Origin: Baylisascaris procyonis
Taxonomy: Eukaryota; Nematoda; Chromadorea; Rhabditida; Ascarididae
Length of the DNA stretch: 64,000 bases
Direction of reading: 5' to 3'
Assembly (NCBI GenBank): GCA_037389465.1
Contig: JAZARR010000197.1
Span: 3,458,501-3,522,500 of the forward strand
Below are positions 38,068 through 51,600 of this stretch, in pieces; within the stretch, counting starts at the first letter, position 1, and each line of letters starts with the position of its first letter. The translations under genes were made by a program, and so were the position numbers. The notes under the pieces are model-generated. The model saw nothing but the letters and a program-made list of their open reading frames with translations, searched no databases and was not told the origin of the DNA.

Positions 38068-41000
38068 TCAAGTCGCAGAACATAGGGCTGAGGTAGAGAG
38101 GGAAAACGCGACATAGCCCGTGTTAAGAAATACATCAATGAGATGTGAGTGACCGCCGACCGTCGTCATCTGCTTTCCGTGAGCGATATTCTGCTCGATG
38201 GAGTAGATCGCACTCGCCGATGTCTTTACCGACGTTATGTGCTCACCCGCGTATGAGTACTGAAATGTGGTGACATTCAAGAAACTAGTAATACGAGGGA
38301 CAAATAACATCCCAAATAATGTCGCTGATCCTGTCCACTATGTGCACTAAGTCCTGAATTGCCGGGAGAATGTGAACGGAGAAAATAGAGAAAATGGGTA
38401 CTAGCTAAAAGGAATCCGATATTAAACACATCACCTATCACTCTAACAACAAGTGTACTTGGTTTAATGTACAGCGTCGTTCTACCACCATCATCCGGAA
38501 CGACCCTAATAAACATATTCGGCATAGGCAACCAAAAACGATAGCCGATCGCCACCATTTTCGAGCATGACACGTGTCGTTTCCACTTTCGTAAGAATAG
38601 CTTGAAAAACCTGCCTACAGTTCGCTCTTAACAACACTTCATGAAAAATTTGGAGGGATACTTGAAGCTTGACCATCGAAGAATTCACTCATCCCCTTAC
38701 ACTGATCATTTTGCATCCACTCCCGATGCCCACAAATACTGCCTTAACAAAATATTTTCCACCAAAAATTGTCTCCTATGGCCTCCTAAGAGAAGCATAC
38801 CTGGAATAGAAGGGATGATGTGCCACCACAAAGGATCTTTTCACCATTCATTTTGGCTACCAAATGTCGTACGTTGGGAGCCCTTTCGCAGTCAATTCGT
38901 CTCACCAATGATCCTGATTCAAGAAGCCATAGTCACAGATCAATATCGCCGCCACACACCTGCAAGCCCAATTTTCTTATCCTTCTTCAAAAGTTACAAT
39001 AACATGCCGAAATACCCCCCCCCCCTTCCGCCAAGGCGACATGCAAAGAACTGCGCTTCCATTTTACTGTATGCGCAGTCTCTGTCTCCAATTCACATCA
39101 TGTTTGCTACTGCATTTTAGACCAGCAAAAATCTCGCTGCACGCCTATGAAGCAATAAATCTTGATTTCCAGCTTCGCTTATTAAATCCCACATCGCGCA
39201 CTAAAGATTTCTTGAAAAAACTGGCGTACTTGCCACCGAATATTGAAATCCCATATCCACTTAGACACTTTGTAGACACTACAATCTGAACACTGTAGCA
39301 TGCGAGCAACTTCTACAATAAGTCAACTCTGTATACTCACGCCCCTACCTCTGCCACATGCAATCACCTTGTACATCTTCTTTTTCCTCCCTGATCGTAC
39401 CATACTTTAGAGATTAGTCGAAAAATATCGGAAAAAGTGCCAAAGCACGCAATTCTGTTCGAACAAAATTCGTACAAATTTGCTAAGCGAACTTGACGCA
39501 TCAGGACAAAATTATAACAACTTATAGATCGCTCTCAAATTTGCAAATCATGCTCTTGTCATTTTATGTAACAAGGCGCGTTTTCTTATGCGTTCATTTT
39601 AATATAACACTTGAAAAACCGTTTCATCAAAATTCACTCTCAAATATGAATTCGCATGCGAGTTTTGAATATTTGACTTTCATGTATCCGTAGATAATTA
39701 AGTTTACTAAATTGTTGCAATGCCACACAGAAAGAAGGTGTGCACTATATCAGCTCATCTTGCGTCCCTCTTTTCTATTCTGGAATTCACAGAAACCCTT
39801 AACTGCTCCGTTTATTAGAATAAAATCACCTTCACAATATATCGTAGGGAAATTCCGTCATGGTCGATTAAAAAAGTCATCTTTAGAGATGAGCTAATTA
39901 TATTTGATCTTTAGAGATGGGCTAATTGTTTGATCTTTAGAGATGAGCTAACCATTAGTGATCCATGTAAATCCAAGGCACACACACCAACACCGCATCC
40001 ACTTCTTCTCAATTCGGGTTGGTCGCAGACACGTATAATCCTCGCCACATGATCGTTCCTCGTGTCCCACACTCGAACCGTACCATCGTCGGAAGCGCTC
40101 AAAAACTCGTTCTCTGAACGGGCAACCAACTCGTTGATACCTCCTTTATGCCCGTCGAACTTCGAAATAACCTAGAATTGTTGTATGGGCAGATATGCGC
40201 CATTCTCTTTTCACACCTCTATGCACAAAAATCGATAAAATACAAAGTTGAACGCAACAACGAGCACATTCTGGCCGTTCATTTCAAAAATCTAATTAAC
40301 ACATGCTCCCCACCTCTTCCTGCACGGGCTTCCCTAGCTCGAAAAGGCCCATGCTCAGGAATAAGCGCACGAAGGCAGCGTTGTCCGAGCTGCAAAATAC
40401 CGCGGAAGGAAACAGCACAAACGCAATTCTGAACCCTTTCCATCATCTTATCTCCCTCTGAATACAGATCATTATTAAAAATCACATTTTATAGACCCTC
40501 TTCTCAAAGAGTGACTCAACTCTGGAAACTTGCAGACTTCGTAAACACTGGAGATATGAACCGCGAAGAAGGTGCACGGATCCTCAATTCGAAATAAAAA
40601 ATGCAATCAACGAAATGCAACGAGAATCACTACCTTATTTGGTCTTTCCGCATCGACAAGGCGTACAGAGTAATCGAAAGCGCCTCCATAGACGAATTGC
40701 ATTTTACTGAGTGCTTCGATGGTGCCCACTTCATTCGGATTCGTCCTAACCGGCTGCACTCCGAAAGCGTTAACGCAGAAGATAGGTTTAGGTCGCGTAA
40801 GCAATGAAGATGCAGATGTAAGCTGTGAGGATGAGTACGCAAACAACGTACCTTGGGCATCACCACACAGCAACACCCCATCCAGGTGGCACAATGCCCA
40901 GACTGGATCGCTCAATTCCACCACAGCACATGGTGCACGCAACTGCCCACTCGACGCACTTCGACGTGACAACACTTCGCGCACCGAGAAAACACATAAA

Positions 41001-41141
41001 CGACATCGTGAATCACTTGCCACCAACCACTCACCTGCAACTTATTACCAGTCTCTTACCGTTTCTTAAGCAACAGCAATAATCCTGTGAAAAACTCAAT
41101 CCTAATAGGATTTCTTCATTCGAATAGAGGAGACTAAACAT
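38068..41141 (-). pseudogene. THOC6: THOC6-like WD40 gene, R5 copy, nonsense in exon 4
   Basis: Exons are 41060..41141, 40634..41034, 39953..40171, 38801..38959 and 38068..38259. It is the same subtype as R4 in exons 1-3 and 5, but exon 4 carries the array-wide TGA (38933..38935, codon 243). R5 is therefore the direct comparison showing that R4 differs in the exon 4 and intron 3 block only. This is the last gene copy. No further THOC6 exons follow in the single-copy flank. Confidence 0.7.
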
Positions 41142-41240
41142 TTTCAGAGGACTCTAACAGCGGTTTCACTATGCGTTATACAGCATTCAGCACCTTTTCG
41201 TGAAATCAGCCGATCGAGATTTGCACTGCAGTGAACTAAA

Positions 41241-41645
41241 ATGTCTGTTTTTGATTTATTTCATGTCAGGAATCCCAAAATATCTAGTCTGAGTCTGGAA
41301 ACAACCTCACAGGAACAAAACACGACGCCTAAATTATTCGTTCCACCACCAAGACAAAGGCTTTTGCGTACCCCCTTTTCTCCTCCCATCCCAATCCCGC
41401 CCTATCTTGCTAATACTATTCTACCTGAATACCTCATTAGCGACGATGAAAATTACAACTTTAAAGCACCAATTTCCTGTCACCACCTTCATTCAACAAT
41501 ACTTGCTAAGCAGTTTGACCGTCCTTCCCACAGTTCTGAATGCCGCTCGAAAGGCGCACAACATAAACGGTTAGAAAATTTCGAAATAATAAGGCGCAAA
41601 ATATTTCTACAACAGAACAAAAAATTATTAAAAATAGCCGTTTAG
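41241..41645 (+). CDS. Hypothetical protein, 134 aa, divergent ORF (R5)
   Basis: This ORF is identical in predicted protein to the R1, R3 and R4 copies. It is the last copy before the right edge of the array, and nothing matching it was seen in the flank beyond 45873. Confidence 0.42.
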   Translation: MSVFDLFHVRNPKISSLSLETTSQEQNTTPKLFVPPPRQRLLRTPFSPPIPIPPYLANTILPEYLISDDENYNFKAPISCHHLHSTILAKQFDRPSHSSECRSKGAQHKRLENFEIIRRKIFLQQNKKLLKIAV

Positions 41646-43206
41646 TGTCAAACGGCATTAGTTTGCAAAAAAAAAACTGCTGCGTACGTCGTCAATAAAA
41701 AACGTAAATGAGAAACAGCCGAACAGTGCACTTTGTTAAACAAGTCTTATTTAACACTGAATTAAACAAGAATTGGAAATAAGTGGCATAGAAGCTAGCA
41801 TAATAAGCGTCCCTCCAAGTTGCTTAACTGATCAGTCCTTCACATTCCCACTGATCCGACCCCCTGCAGTCGTTCCACACTACACTCTACATATCTCCAC
41901 AGTTCAGACGGCATAATCCTTCTACATATTGCTACAAAACTTATGCAACTCTTTACCTTATGATGCCCATAAACCTTTTCAAAATCGGTTTTAAAATTTT
42001 CTGCCGAAGAATTAATATCCACAAAGCGCCAATGAATCAGCAAGAAAAGTGGGAAAGCGCATTACAACAACCTGCACGATATGCGCTTTTGCACCCAGCT
42101 TATCCGATCAACGCGTTTAACAGTTCGCAGACAAAAACAAAAAATGCACAATAATGGCTTGATCGGATTTCCGCTAGCAGGTATCTTTCATAAAAGACTA
42201 TCATATCATCACTGCGAAATAAAACAAAACTTCGAGCAATACTAATATACGCACACTCCATTTCATTGACGCAGAGAGCATAAAATCGATAGCGTCTGTC
42301 TGTATGCGTTTCTGCATGTATGTGTGTGTGTCTGTTTGACTGCTTCAATTTGGAAGCTGCTAAAGCTAAAGTTGTGAAATTGAGTGGGTATAATGGGTAT
42401 GCAGTATTGACTTATCATAACTATAGGACGGTCTCCCATTATATAATTCATTTAGTTAAGTTCGTATTACCAGGGTTTACAGTATTGCCGCGTCATTTCT
42501 GTAATGTACACGTTTCTAACTTCAACGATTCGCGAGTTAAAAATGTCGGGGAAGCACACAGACAGACACTCATATATGCGCGCAGACATGACGTCGTCAT
42601 AGTGCAAGTTTGCAAAGAGGATATGCAACGTCTAGAAATATCGTAAGATAAAATAATGCAAAATGTCGATTCACATGAAGACAACCGTTTCACTTCGAGG
42701 TTTTATGATTCATACTGTTCCAATAGAAGGGCAAAGAAAATGTTCGAAGGAGAGTTCATTTCTAAAGGAAATGAAGAATTCTCTGAGAAGACGGGGAAAG
42801 GCGAAGGGAAAATGCGCCCTCTTTGAGGGGGTTCTCACTATCCGCCAACTCCACTACAACTACAACCCCCGAGTGCACATCCCGTCGAACTATTCTGTCT
42901 CTGGTCTATACTGAAACGACGATAAAATAGAGTTCAGTACAGAAATTTAGGAAGTGAGCACGAAGGACTTTCCACTTGCAAAGAATGTATAAGACAACCT
43001 TCCCCTCCCATTATATATCCTTGTCTAACACCACTGGTTTTCATAATTCCCCTGTTTTTCTTTATCTTATAATATCAACAACAGTTGGTAAGATAGTGTT
43101 TCGTTCACCGTTCTCGTTTTCATGGCGTTTCATCAGCGTTCCGCTTTGCAGCACTACCATTTGCACCGAATTTAATGCAATCCACTTCAGGCTCAAAACA
43201 ATCAAC

Positions 43207-43387
43207 AATAACTGCTGAACATCATGAAAAAGAAAGAAAGAACAACTGCTGAACATCCTGAAGAAGAAAGAAAAAACAACTGCTGAACATCATGAAAAAG
43301 AAAGAAAGAATAACTGCTGAACATCCTAAAAAAGAAAGAAAAAACAACTGCTGAACATCCTGAAGAAGAAAGAAAGAAAAGAAATAA
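43207..43387 (+). repeat. 34-bp minisatellite (R5)
   Basis: The same five-unit minisatellite, in unit R5. Confidence 0.92.
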
Positions 43388-45873
43388 GCATTCACAACCT
43401 TGGGGAGAATAACTCTGCCTGTAGACCCGAGTATAAAACGCCTTCCTATGCTCCGGTACAGATAACTTCTCGGCCACCATTGGCTCCGCTCACGTACTAC
43501 GCCTTCGGCTGTGGCCTTCCAAAAAAAAATTTCTTCAAAACAACTGCACCGCTTACTAAAGCTAAACTGCACAAATAACTTTCAAGTTATAAACCTCAGA
43601 AAACTTCTATTCTCCGGTACGGGAACAAAAATTCGGTTCAACTTTATATCTCAGAAAACACTGACCAAATCAAAATTCTATTATAAAAACGGTTGTCAAA
43701 CAAAACAAATAGCACAGAGAAACGTTCTACACCAAGCGCTTAGGTTGCAACTTTCTTTGGTGGTCACTTAATAAGATCCAGCTGAATTACTGATGTTTCT
43801 AACTTATGTCAGCTGATAACTTATGCAGTGAAATATCCACGTCAACTTCGATGCCAATAAAGTCTAGTATTGATGAGGTTGTGCACACTTTCATGGCAAC
43901 CCTCAACATCTCTTATCTCCAAGAATACCTCTAATCTCAGAACACCCACGATGTGTCTTCTCATTTCGAAGCAAATTTCGACGCAAACTCTTGACCTACT
44001 ATTTTCAAACAACTCATCACTGCAGCAGGTCAACAGCTCTTTTCAAATATGCCATTGTTAGACAACCACATTATTTATAACATGACAACAATAGAACACC
44101 TTTAAAAAATACGGCAATACCTCTGAAAAGCATCTACCTGCTATTAACAGCAAAAATATATAACATACTCTGTTGCAATTCACTGTCAAAAATACTCCAC
44201 CATTAAGTAGTTTATTATCATCAAATCAGAACCGGAAAACGCCAAAATCAAGCTTATTTATTATTATGCTCCGCCTCGAGAAATATTCGAACATCACGAA
44301 TTGCCCGCAGATGTACGAAATCTGATCGGTTATTCGATAGCATCGGATCTTAGAAACCGAACTTGGGTACATGAGTGCATGCGATGGACAAAAGGTTTGC
44401 CGAGAAGCAGAAATGGATTTTTGTGAAGGGCAACCGTTATAATGCTATTAACAGCGACGAGAAATGTGGGTACTAATGAGGCTGCATTCAAGAAATATGC
44501 TTTCTCCTCTGACGATGATCTGATGCCACATCGGATCAATCAATGCAAATCAGATGAAAGCCTAACAACATCGAACTAAGTAACGATAATATAGAGGATA
44601 ACGAAATCTGAAGCTCGTTCACATGAAATAAACTTAGCCCTAATAAACCAGTTGAGTTTTTAACTTCCCTACTGCCCAAAACTTCCTCCACGTCCCTAAG
44701 TTTTTTGGCTAATTCCAAATCCCTCATTACTCGGTTATGACTGCTCCGCTGGGTGCAGAACCCCTTCTTCACCATTTAATAGAAGAATGGAGCTTGTTGG
44801 CCTAATAAAGAACCAGACATACAACGTTTCCATCAATTCAACTCATCCCATACGATCTAAAAATTAAGTGCACCTCCAACTCCCACCAGCCAACAACCCC
44901 ATCCCCAAGTTCGGATCGTAAGACGTTTAGCGAAATCTCCTCCACCCTCCCCTTCCCTCGTTTTCTTTCTATCTATAGAAACCAAACAGAAATTATTCAT
45001 CATCGCCACACCTTAGCTAACAATAAGAAACCTTATCCATTCATAAAACTTCCCAAGGAACCTGAACAGTCCCATAACACTCAACTCGCAATTTTCAAGG
45101 CACATTCTATAACACGATTTAAAAAGCTTGACCTTGCTGCAACACACCACGTTCTGCTAAGCACTCATGAATACGAAATCACGCATTGCTTACCGGGCAA
45201 ATCACCTAAAAACCGGTGTACCCAAGGGATATAGATTGACGTTCCATGATCCCCTCCTTTAGACCCATCCCCTTCACATCTCTAAGACTTCAAACCACGA
45301 GGACTCTAAAGTGTTGATAGAGTCCCCAAGGTTTCGTTACAAAGAATACCTTGGTTGGCAGAATTGTTTGTTCTTGATCAGAGTTCTGATCCCCTCTCCG
45401 CCATCCCTCTGCACCCTCTTCGCAGCATCAAAAAAGATTATTAAATGTTACTTCAAAACTTCGCTATGCAATATTTGTATGTAAATTATTATAACAGTTA
45501 AGTGATATGTGAGGCATATTACAGAATTGAATACGATGAGGCAAATGTGAGGAATTTCTGACCAACGAATGAAATAAATGGGAAAGCTGTTATTAAAAAA
45601 GGTTTATTTCAACATAAAATCATAGAGAACGAAAGAAGAGAAAAGAAAAATAGAACGATGACATATAATCGTTACGAAGAACAATGTGGAGTGAAAACAT
45701 CTAAAGAAGCAAAGATAAAGAAGCGTATTCCCTGCAAATGTAGCACTAAAGGTGAGACACCCAAAACTGAACACATTCGATGAAATCAGCGCTTCTCGCA
45801 AACACTATTCGTTTCAAGACCTTCAATAGGTAATATCACGCGAAATAAGAGAAAATGAGGCAAAACTCCAACA

Positions 45874-48602
45874 AAAACTAACTGAGACGAGCTTCATACC
45901 TTCGCTACTGAACAAGAACATAAATTCCAATCTACCATCTCAAACCTTTCATGAATTTAAAAAAAAGCTCACAATTCAGAGATGTGGATTCTACTGCCAA
46001 GTAATCGCGATTAGCGCTATTTCAAAGAAAACAAAATCAAAAATGAACGAAGCAAATATACATTGATGGATAATACGAAAAAACCGCCGTTGCATTAATG
46101 TCGATTAAAGTCGGTCATTGCTTGCACCCTTTAAAAGAATGTAGCATTAAGTTAGTGCAACAGATATTTTTGAATGAAGATGCAACATTGAAATCGAGTT
46201 ATAAAGAACCGGCTGACAACAATTTGGCAAGATGCTCAGTTAGGGGGGAAGAGGGACAGGGATAGGTGATACGATGCTCAAATTTACCTCCTCTAAAGAC
46301 CACCTTTCTAAAGCTGGCAGTTACATCGCATAGGCAAGACTACTCTTAAAGCATAGTTCGGCGCCTGCGATGTAGTATTCCAAAGACCTCCACCTTTAAT
46401 ATTTTTATGATTTCACTACCACAACGACACGTGCCAGTTCATAACAATCTGAGCGTAACAACCAGCCGATGATGCGTCTGAAAAGCTGTAAAATGCTCAT
46501 TTTTGTGGATCGCCTCTTCAACAATATGAATTGTAACGGCAGCTTTTCATTGCTCAAAAAATTACAACACTCTGAGCAGACAATTTGCAAAGGCCATTAG
46601 AGGACATCTTCTTTAGCCAGCGAGTGAAAATTATAGAAATGCTTGGCATGTCCTCATAACAGCACCAAGCAGTATACGGCGACATATAAATTATTAATTT
46701 AAACCTTTTTCAAATTTGCCTCAAAAATGATCTAAAACAAGCGACCTCTCAACAACCTTTTGATTCCTGTCCCAACATCCTTGCCAATCAGAAATATTAC
46801 GATAATGGGACAATTTAGAACATGAGATGCTTTCTGCAAAAAAAAAAAAAAAAAACTTCCTCAAGTTCGCAAACAACCACAAAACGATAAAACTTAAAAT
46901 TAAATTTTACCATTGAGGACGATCATTTTCAACGTGTCTATCATCTCCACTATAAACACTCCACTCAATAACAACTTTCTCCTCTTTCGTTCTAGATGAA
47001 AAAAAAAAGAACATTTGATTAAAAAAACAAACAAATAATAAAATAAACAAACAAATGAAAACATATACAAAACTAAAAAAAAAAATCAAAAACAAAATTA
47101 ACGAAAATGCGGCTGAGGGAGAAAAAAATTAATAAAGAAAAATCAACAAAAAGAAACGGATAGCAACAACCGAATATCACAACGATGCCGGAAATACACG
47201 TAATGAGAACGAAGAGACGGGACAAAAATTTGACGCATACAAATGGTATAACATAAAATCGACTAACTACAACACAAAGACAAACATATAACATATTCAT
47301 CCACCATCAGTGCTGCTTTTTCGAATCGTTATCAAAGCACTACGAACCACTAAAAGCTGCCACTACATAAATACCACAAATACTTCGTCCAAAAGGTCTA
47401 ATTTCCATTTCTCTTTTCTCACCACACATATAAATTGCAATATAATAATACCTTAATTTTATATATATATATAAAAATATAAATATATACATATAAATGT
47501 ATTTATACAAACACATCTCCACCTCATATATAACATAACGGACATAGTAAACATAAGGAAAATGAATATTTTGTTGAGCATAACGCTATTATTACCCAGA
47601 TTTTCGCATTGCAATGCGCATATTGAAATGAATGAAAGCACATATGAAATGACGTCAAACAGAAGAACTTTTCAACGCGTATTTGGAAAATTCCACGCCA
47701 AATGTCCTCATAAATTCTACACTTAATATAACAGCTTCTGGTAAATTAATGTTAATTAATTAAAAAAACAGATAGACAATAAATTACCAACGAGCCTAAA
47801 TAAAACCCTCTGAAAATCCTCAAAGTTAGTGCATTCAGTTGATATCAGCTTGAGTGAAAGTGTAACGCACCTGATAGGGATGAATAAGATTACAGGACGC
47901 ACTGAAACGATAAGCGAATGAACATATAAAGGCGCTGCTGCAGTGGTTCATTTGAAACACCAACAACTCTAAACAAACTGCCCACAAACGATCGTATACG
48001 CCGTAGAGCCCTATCCCTTTAAAAACGTTCCGAGGTGTCCGTCTCCTTTAGAATGCGATCTCATAAACATCAAGCCTATATTGTTGTATTTCTGCTGCCC
48101 GCTAATAGTTCCCACCTCCTCCCTTGAAGAGCTCTGAAATGAAAAAATTGAAAAAAATGACCCTCGAAATCCATGAAATATCCCCCCCCCCAAATAGAGA
48201 TTTCGAATTCAAATACTCCACAGCAGTTAGCCTTTTAATATGGAGGATAAAACAGAAAACACGTATAGCCAACTAAATGAACGGCATTTAAAAAACTGCC
48301 ATATCCGCATGCATCAATGCGACGACAAAACGATACCACTGAAGAAGAGATAAGACACACTATCCTCACTTCAATACTACAGTCTTATGTCATTTTCATA
48401 AACAAAAAAGTGAGCCAATTGTTAAACTTAGTGACAGTCAGCTGGTTAATTAGACTAAACTTTCTTCATATTAAAATTGCATTAAATTATAGGTGTTAGT
48501 GCTCGAATCAAAACAGCGAAACAAATAAAACATAGAAAGAAACCATTTAAAAAAAAAAGAAATAAAGAAAATCGTCAACGAAAATGAGCGGCCTGAAAAT
48601 AA
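45874..48602. other. Single-copy AT-rich intergenic region
   Basis: This stretch separates the array from the 3' end of the transportin gene. It contains A runs (near 46839), A-rich stretches of the AAACAAACAAAT type (47010..47065) and an AT dinucleotide tract (47461..47498). I found no ORF with recognisable similarity. The 3' UTR of the transportin gene should lie just left of 48603, but I could not pick a convincing poly(A) signal. Confidence 0.6.
47461..47498. repeat. AT-rich microsatellite
   Basis: A (TA)n run is followed by imperfect ATAAA/ATATAC units. It is simple-sequence DNA with no coding potential. Confidence 0.85.
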
Positions 48603-51600
48603 TCAGACGTCGTATTGCACGTTGAGTCGTTGTTTCAGAGGCAGAGGGAATCGCGAAGTGAACGCTGCCCAGTTGGCATCCCCCACCTGCTGACGGAAGC
48701 CATGTAGAATCTGCAACACATGCTCATGCATATTCGGTTGTGCACAACACTCACACCTTTCACTTCAAAGAACTCGATCAGCGTGTTACATCCGTGACGC
48801 AACACCAATCCTAACTTCAGTAATTACATGAAGAGGTTTATGGAGGCAATACCAGCCTGAAGGTGAGGGGGAGTTGGGGTAAGGGAGGACGGGCCATCTC
48901 AGCCACTACCTCCTTGCTTCCCAAACTTAAAAAAGTGATGAAAGGTTCTACCACTTTTCACCGGTTCTGAAATCACTTGAGGACTTTCTTTCTAATCCAT
49001 TACGCCTATAAATTTTAGAGTGAAGATGCTACAGCGTCTCCATTCGGGAAGCAACAAAAAATTAAAGAATAAAAAGAACGGTCAGAGCCGTCATTGTTTA
49101 AAAGTATTTCGAGTATTTCGAAATTACCCCCTCCCCTCTTTTTGTAATATATAGACATCAATGTTTTCTAATTTTGCCCTCGTTATGGTTAAAAATAACA
49201 TTTCACATATAGTCATTTATAATCTCTCATAACCTCCTTGAATTCTTTTGAAAATTTGCTATTAATAATTTAAATTTCCGCACTTTTTTTAAATTATCAT
49301 AGTTAGCTTAGTTTCGCGGAAACAATGCTTAAAAGCGAAAATAATAAACGGCGACGACTTTAGGAAAAGCGCAGAAATTCACCGATGAGGCTGAACTAAC
49401 TCTACATAAATAGATGAATTTTCACCAACTATATAACTTCATTAAAACTGCATCAACTTCCTTTAAGATCTTGGGTTTCATTCAATGGTTCCAGTATGCC
49501 AACGTGTGGATACACAGAGACACTATGAAGAGCGCATAGGAGAACAATAACAAAGGATTCGAAACTCTTAAACAGTGGAAACTGCACAATGAAATATCGA
49601 AAGCACTGCATGAACGTTTTGACCAAGAAACCACATTGAGCAGGGATATCTCCATGACAATGGTAAATCGATAGCACTGATAAGCTGATATCAAATGTGG
49701 AACACATTTCGCACAAAACACTAAAACCGATGAATCAATCACTTTCACAACCATACTAACTTATAACCGATGATCCAAATTTTGATGCCCATAAAAGATC
49801 TACAAAAACATAGCACAGTCACCATCGAAATCATAAAATTCAGTGAAAATACTCTTCCACCCTAAACTATGAAATGGCTTCTACCAACAAAGGCAAGTAT
49901 AAAGTTCCCAGAAAGCCGATCGTGAGGCTCGTTTTGTCATTGAAAACGGTTAAAAATTGAACAAAATTCTACGAGCTATCAGTTACAAAGAAAACTGCAA
50001 AGCTGCTATTATAGTAAGCTTTCGGCAATATTAGAAGGCAAAAGCATCGACAACAAAGCATTCCAAAAGAACCAATAAAACTTACCCGTGAGAACATCAT
50101 CTTTAAATCGGGTTGTGGCTGACTCCATGAAGCGATCGCGTCACATAAGAAAATGAATTCCTGAAGGTAAACTTCCATCAAGATAGCGATCCATACAAAA
50201 CCACCTAGAAAATTCCTGTGGACCGTGCAAGCGTTTGTCTATATCACTAATGAGAATCGCATTCAGCATACATATCACTTCATAATTAACAAATCTACAA
50301 CGCCCTAAACCTCTTATTTTTTGTTCAATATTCCCAAACTGAACAATCAGCACAATTGAAACGATCTACCCACAGCAATTATGCACCGTTTCAGAGCGTT
50401 CATAACTGAGGAAATGCCATCGAAAACACAAAGAGAAGCGGTCAGTTACCTATGGCAATATCAGTTGGTCAAGCAAATGCACTATGCCTCATTCGAGAAT
50501 AACACGAAAATGAATGATCGCAAACAGGTCCCAACTAATAAAGATCGCAGATCGCAAAAATCACCTACTAGACTGCCTAGTCAAAACTCTTCCGTCTGAA
50601 TCAAGTAGATGATCTGAAAGGTTCAGACATTTCAACCTTCACATTTTGGATACATCATCACCAAATGACTTTGTAAACGATTTGAAAGGTAAAAAACGTC
50701 TGCCACTAGAGACAGTTTATAGCAAATACGTTCGCAAAACTATTGGGTGCTAAACTTTACCACCTGACTTAACTAACCTTAACGTTTAACTCAAACTTGA
50801 CTAACACAGGTACCAGTATGCTCACTTTCCGCCTTTCAACACCTGTTTGTAATGTGTCACATACGTGCAAAATCTGAGACTTACCCCAAGCACACCGGCT
50901 GGGTTCACGTTGATCATGATGCATAGACCTCTAAAAGCGCTTTCCTTCTCATCGTTGTCACGGATGTTCCTCAGTGCAAGGCACCATGCACGAATGAACT
51001 GCGGCAAGTAGGGCGCCACCTCTGCACTGCAGCTTATGCCAAGACGACCCAATGTGATCGCTAGAAATCACAATATTAATGCCGTTAACCAAATCAAAAT
51101 TAAACTATTAGACACTCATGAAGAAGATGGCATGAACGATGATATAAACTGATAGATAACGTAAACGCAGATGCAAACAATTTTAAAATCTTTCACCTCT
51201 TATAGTTTTACTCTTTCAGATAGTCGAAAACGAAACAACATATTCAAACCAATTTGCCAATTCATTGCAAAACGATATCAGAATAAAGTGTGTCCTATGT
51301 GTCCTTTTCCAATCCTACGTGCCTTCAAGTATTTTTCAAATACACCAACAAGCAATTACGATTGCAGTCGACTGCTGTGTTCACGTATCATCCACCTGTT
51401 CCACGTTTTCAAACAGTGACCTTGAAAAGTTAACAATACAATATTTGATAAACAATACAAACAGTGACTGAAATGATCTCTAAAGTTGCGAGAACTATCA
51501 AATTCAATAATGCTCCCTGGATATGAAAAAATAGACCTGTATTTTCGAGTAATGTTTTCGGTCCCTTGTCACGATTCATAACGAAAATAAGCGCAGGCAG

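Larger units (their letters stand above)
37888..45873. repeat. Tandem array unit R5 (last unit, right edge of array)
   Basis: This last unit of about 7,986 bp carries the THOC6-like gene (38068..41141, TGA in the penultimate exon), the divergent ORF (41241..41645) and the minisatellite (43207..43387). Its final 370 bp or so differ from all other units: bases are missing near 45505 and about 39 bp are extra near 45721..45760. Similarity to the other units then stops near 45873. This edge sets the natural register of the array, with a breakpoint about 180 bp past the THOC6 stop codon. Confidence 0.93.

Noticed and set aside
1..45873. Array considered as centromeric satellite, rDNA or 5S/spliced-leader repeats
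   Set aside because: The unit is long and contains a spliced protein gene. No rRNA-like or spliced-leader sequence was recognised.
46405..46590. Minus-strand ORF of 61 codons in the single-copy spacer
   Set aside because: There is no recognisable similarity or splice context, and the length is expected by chance.
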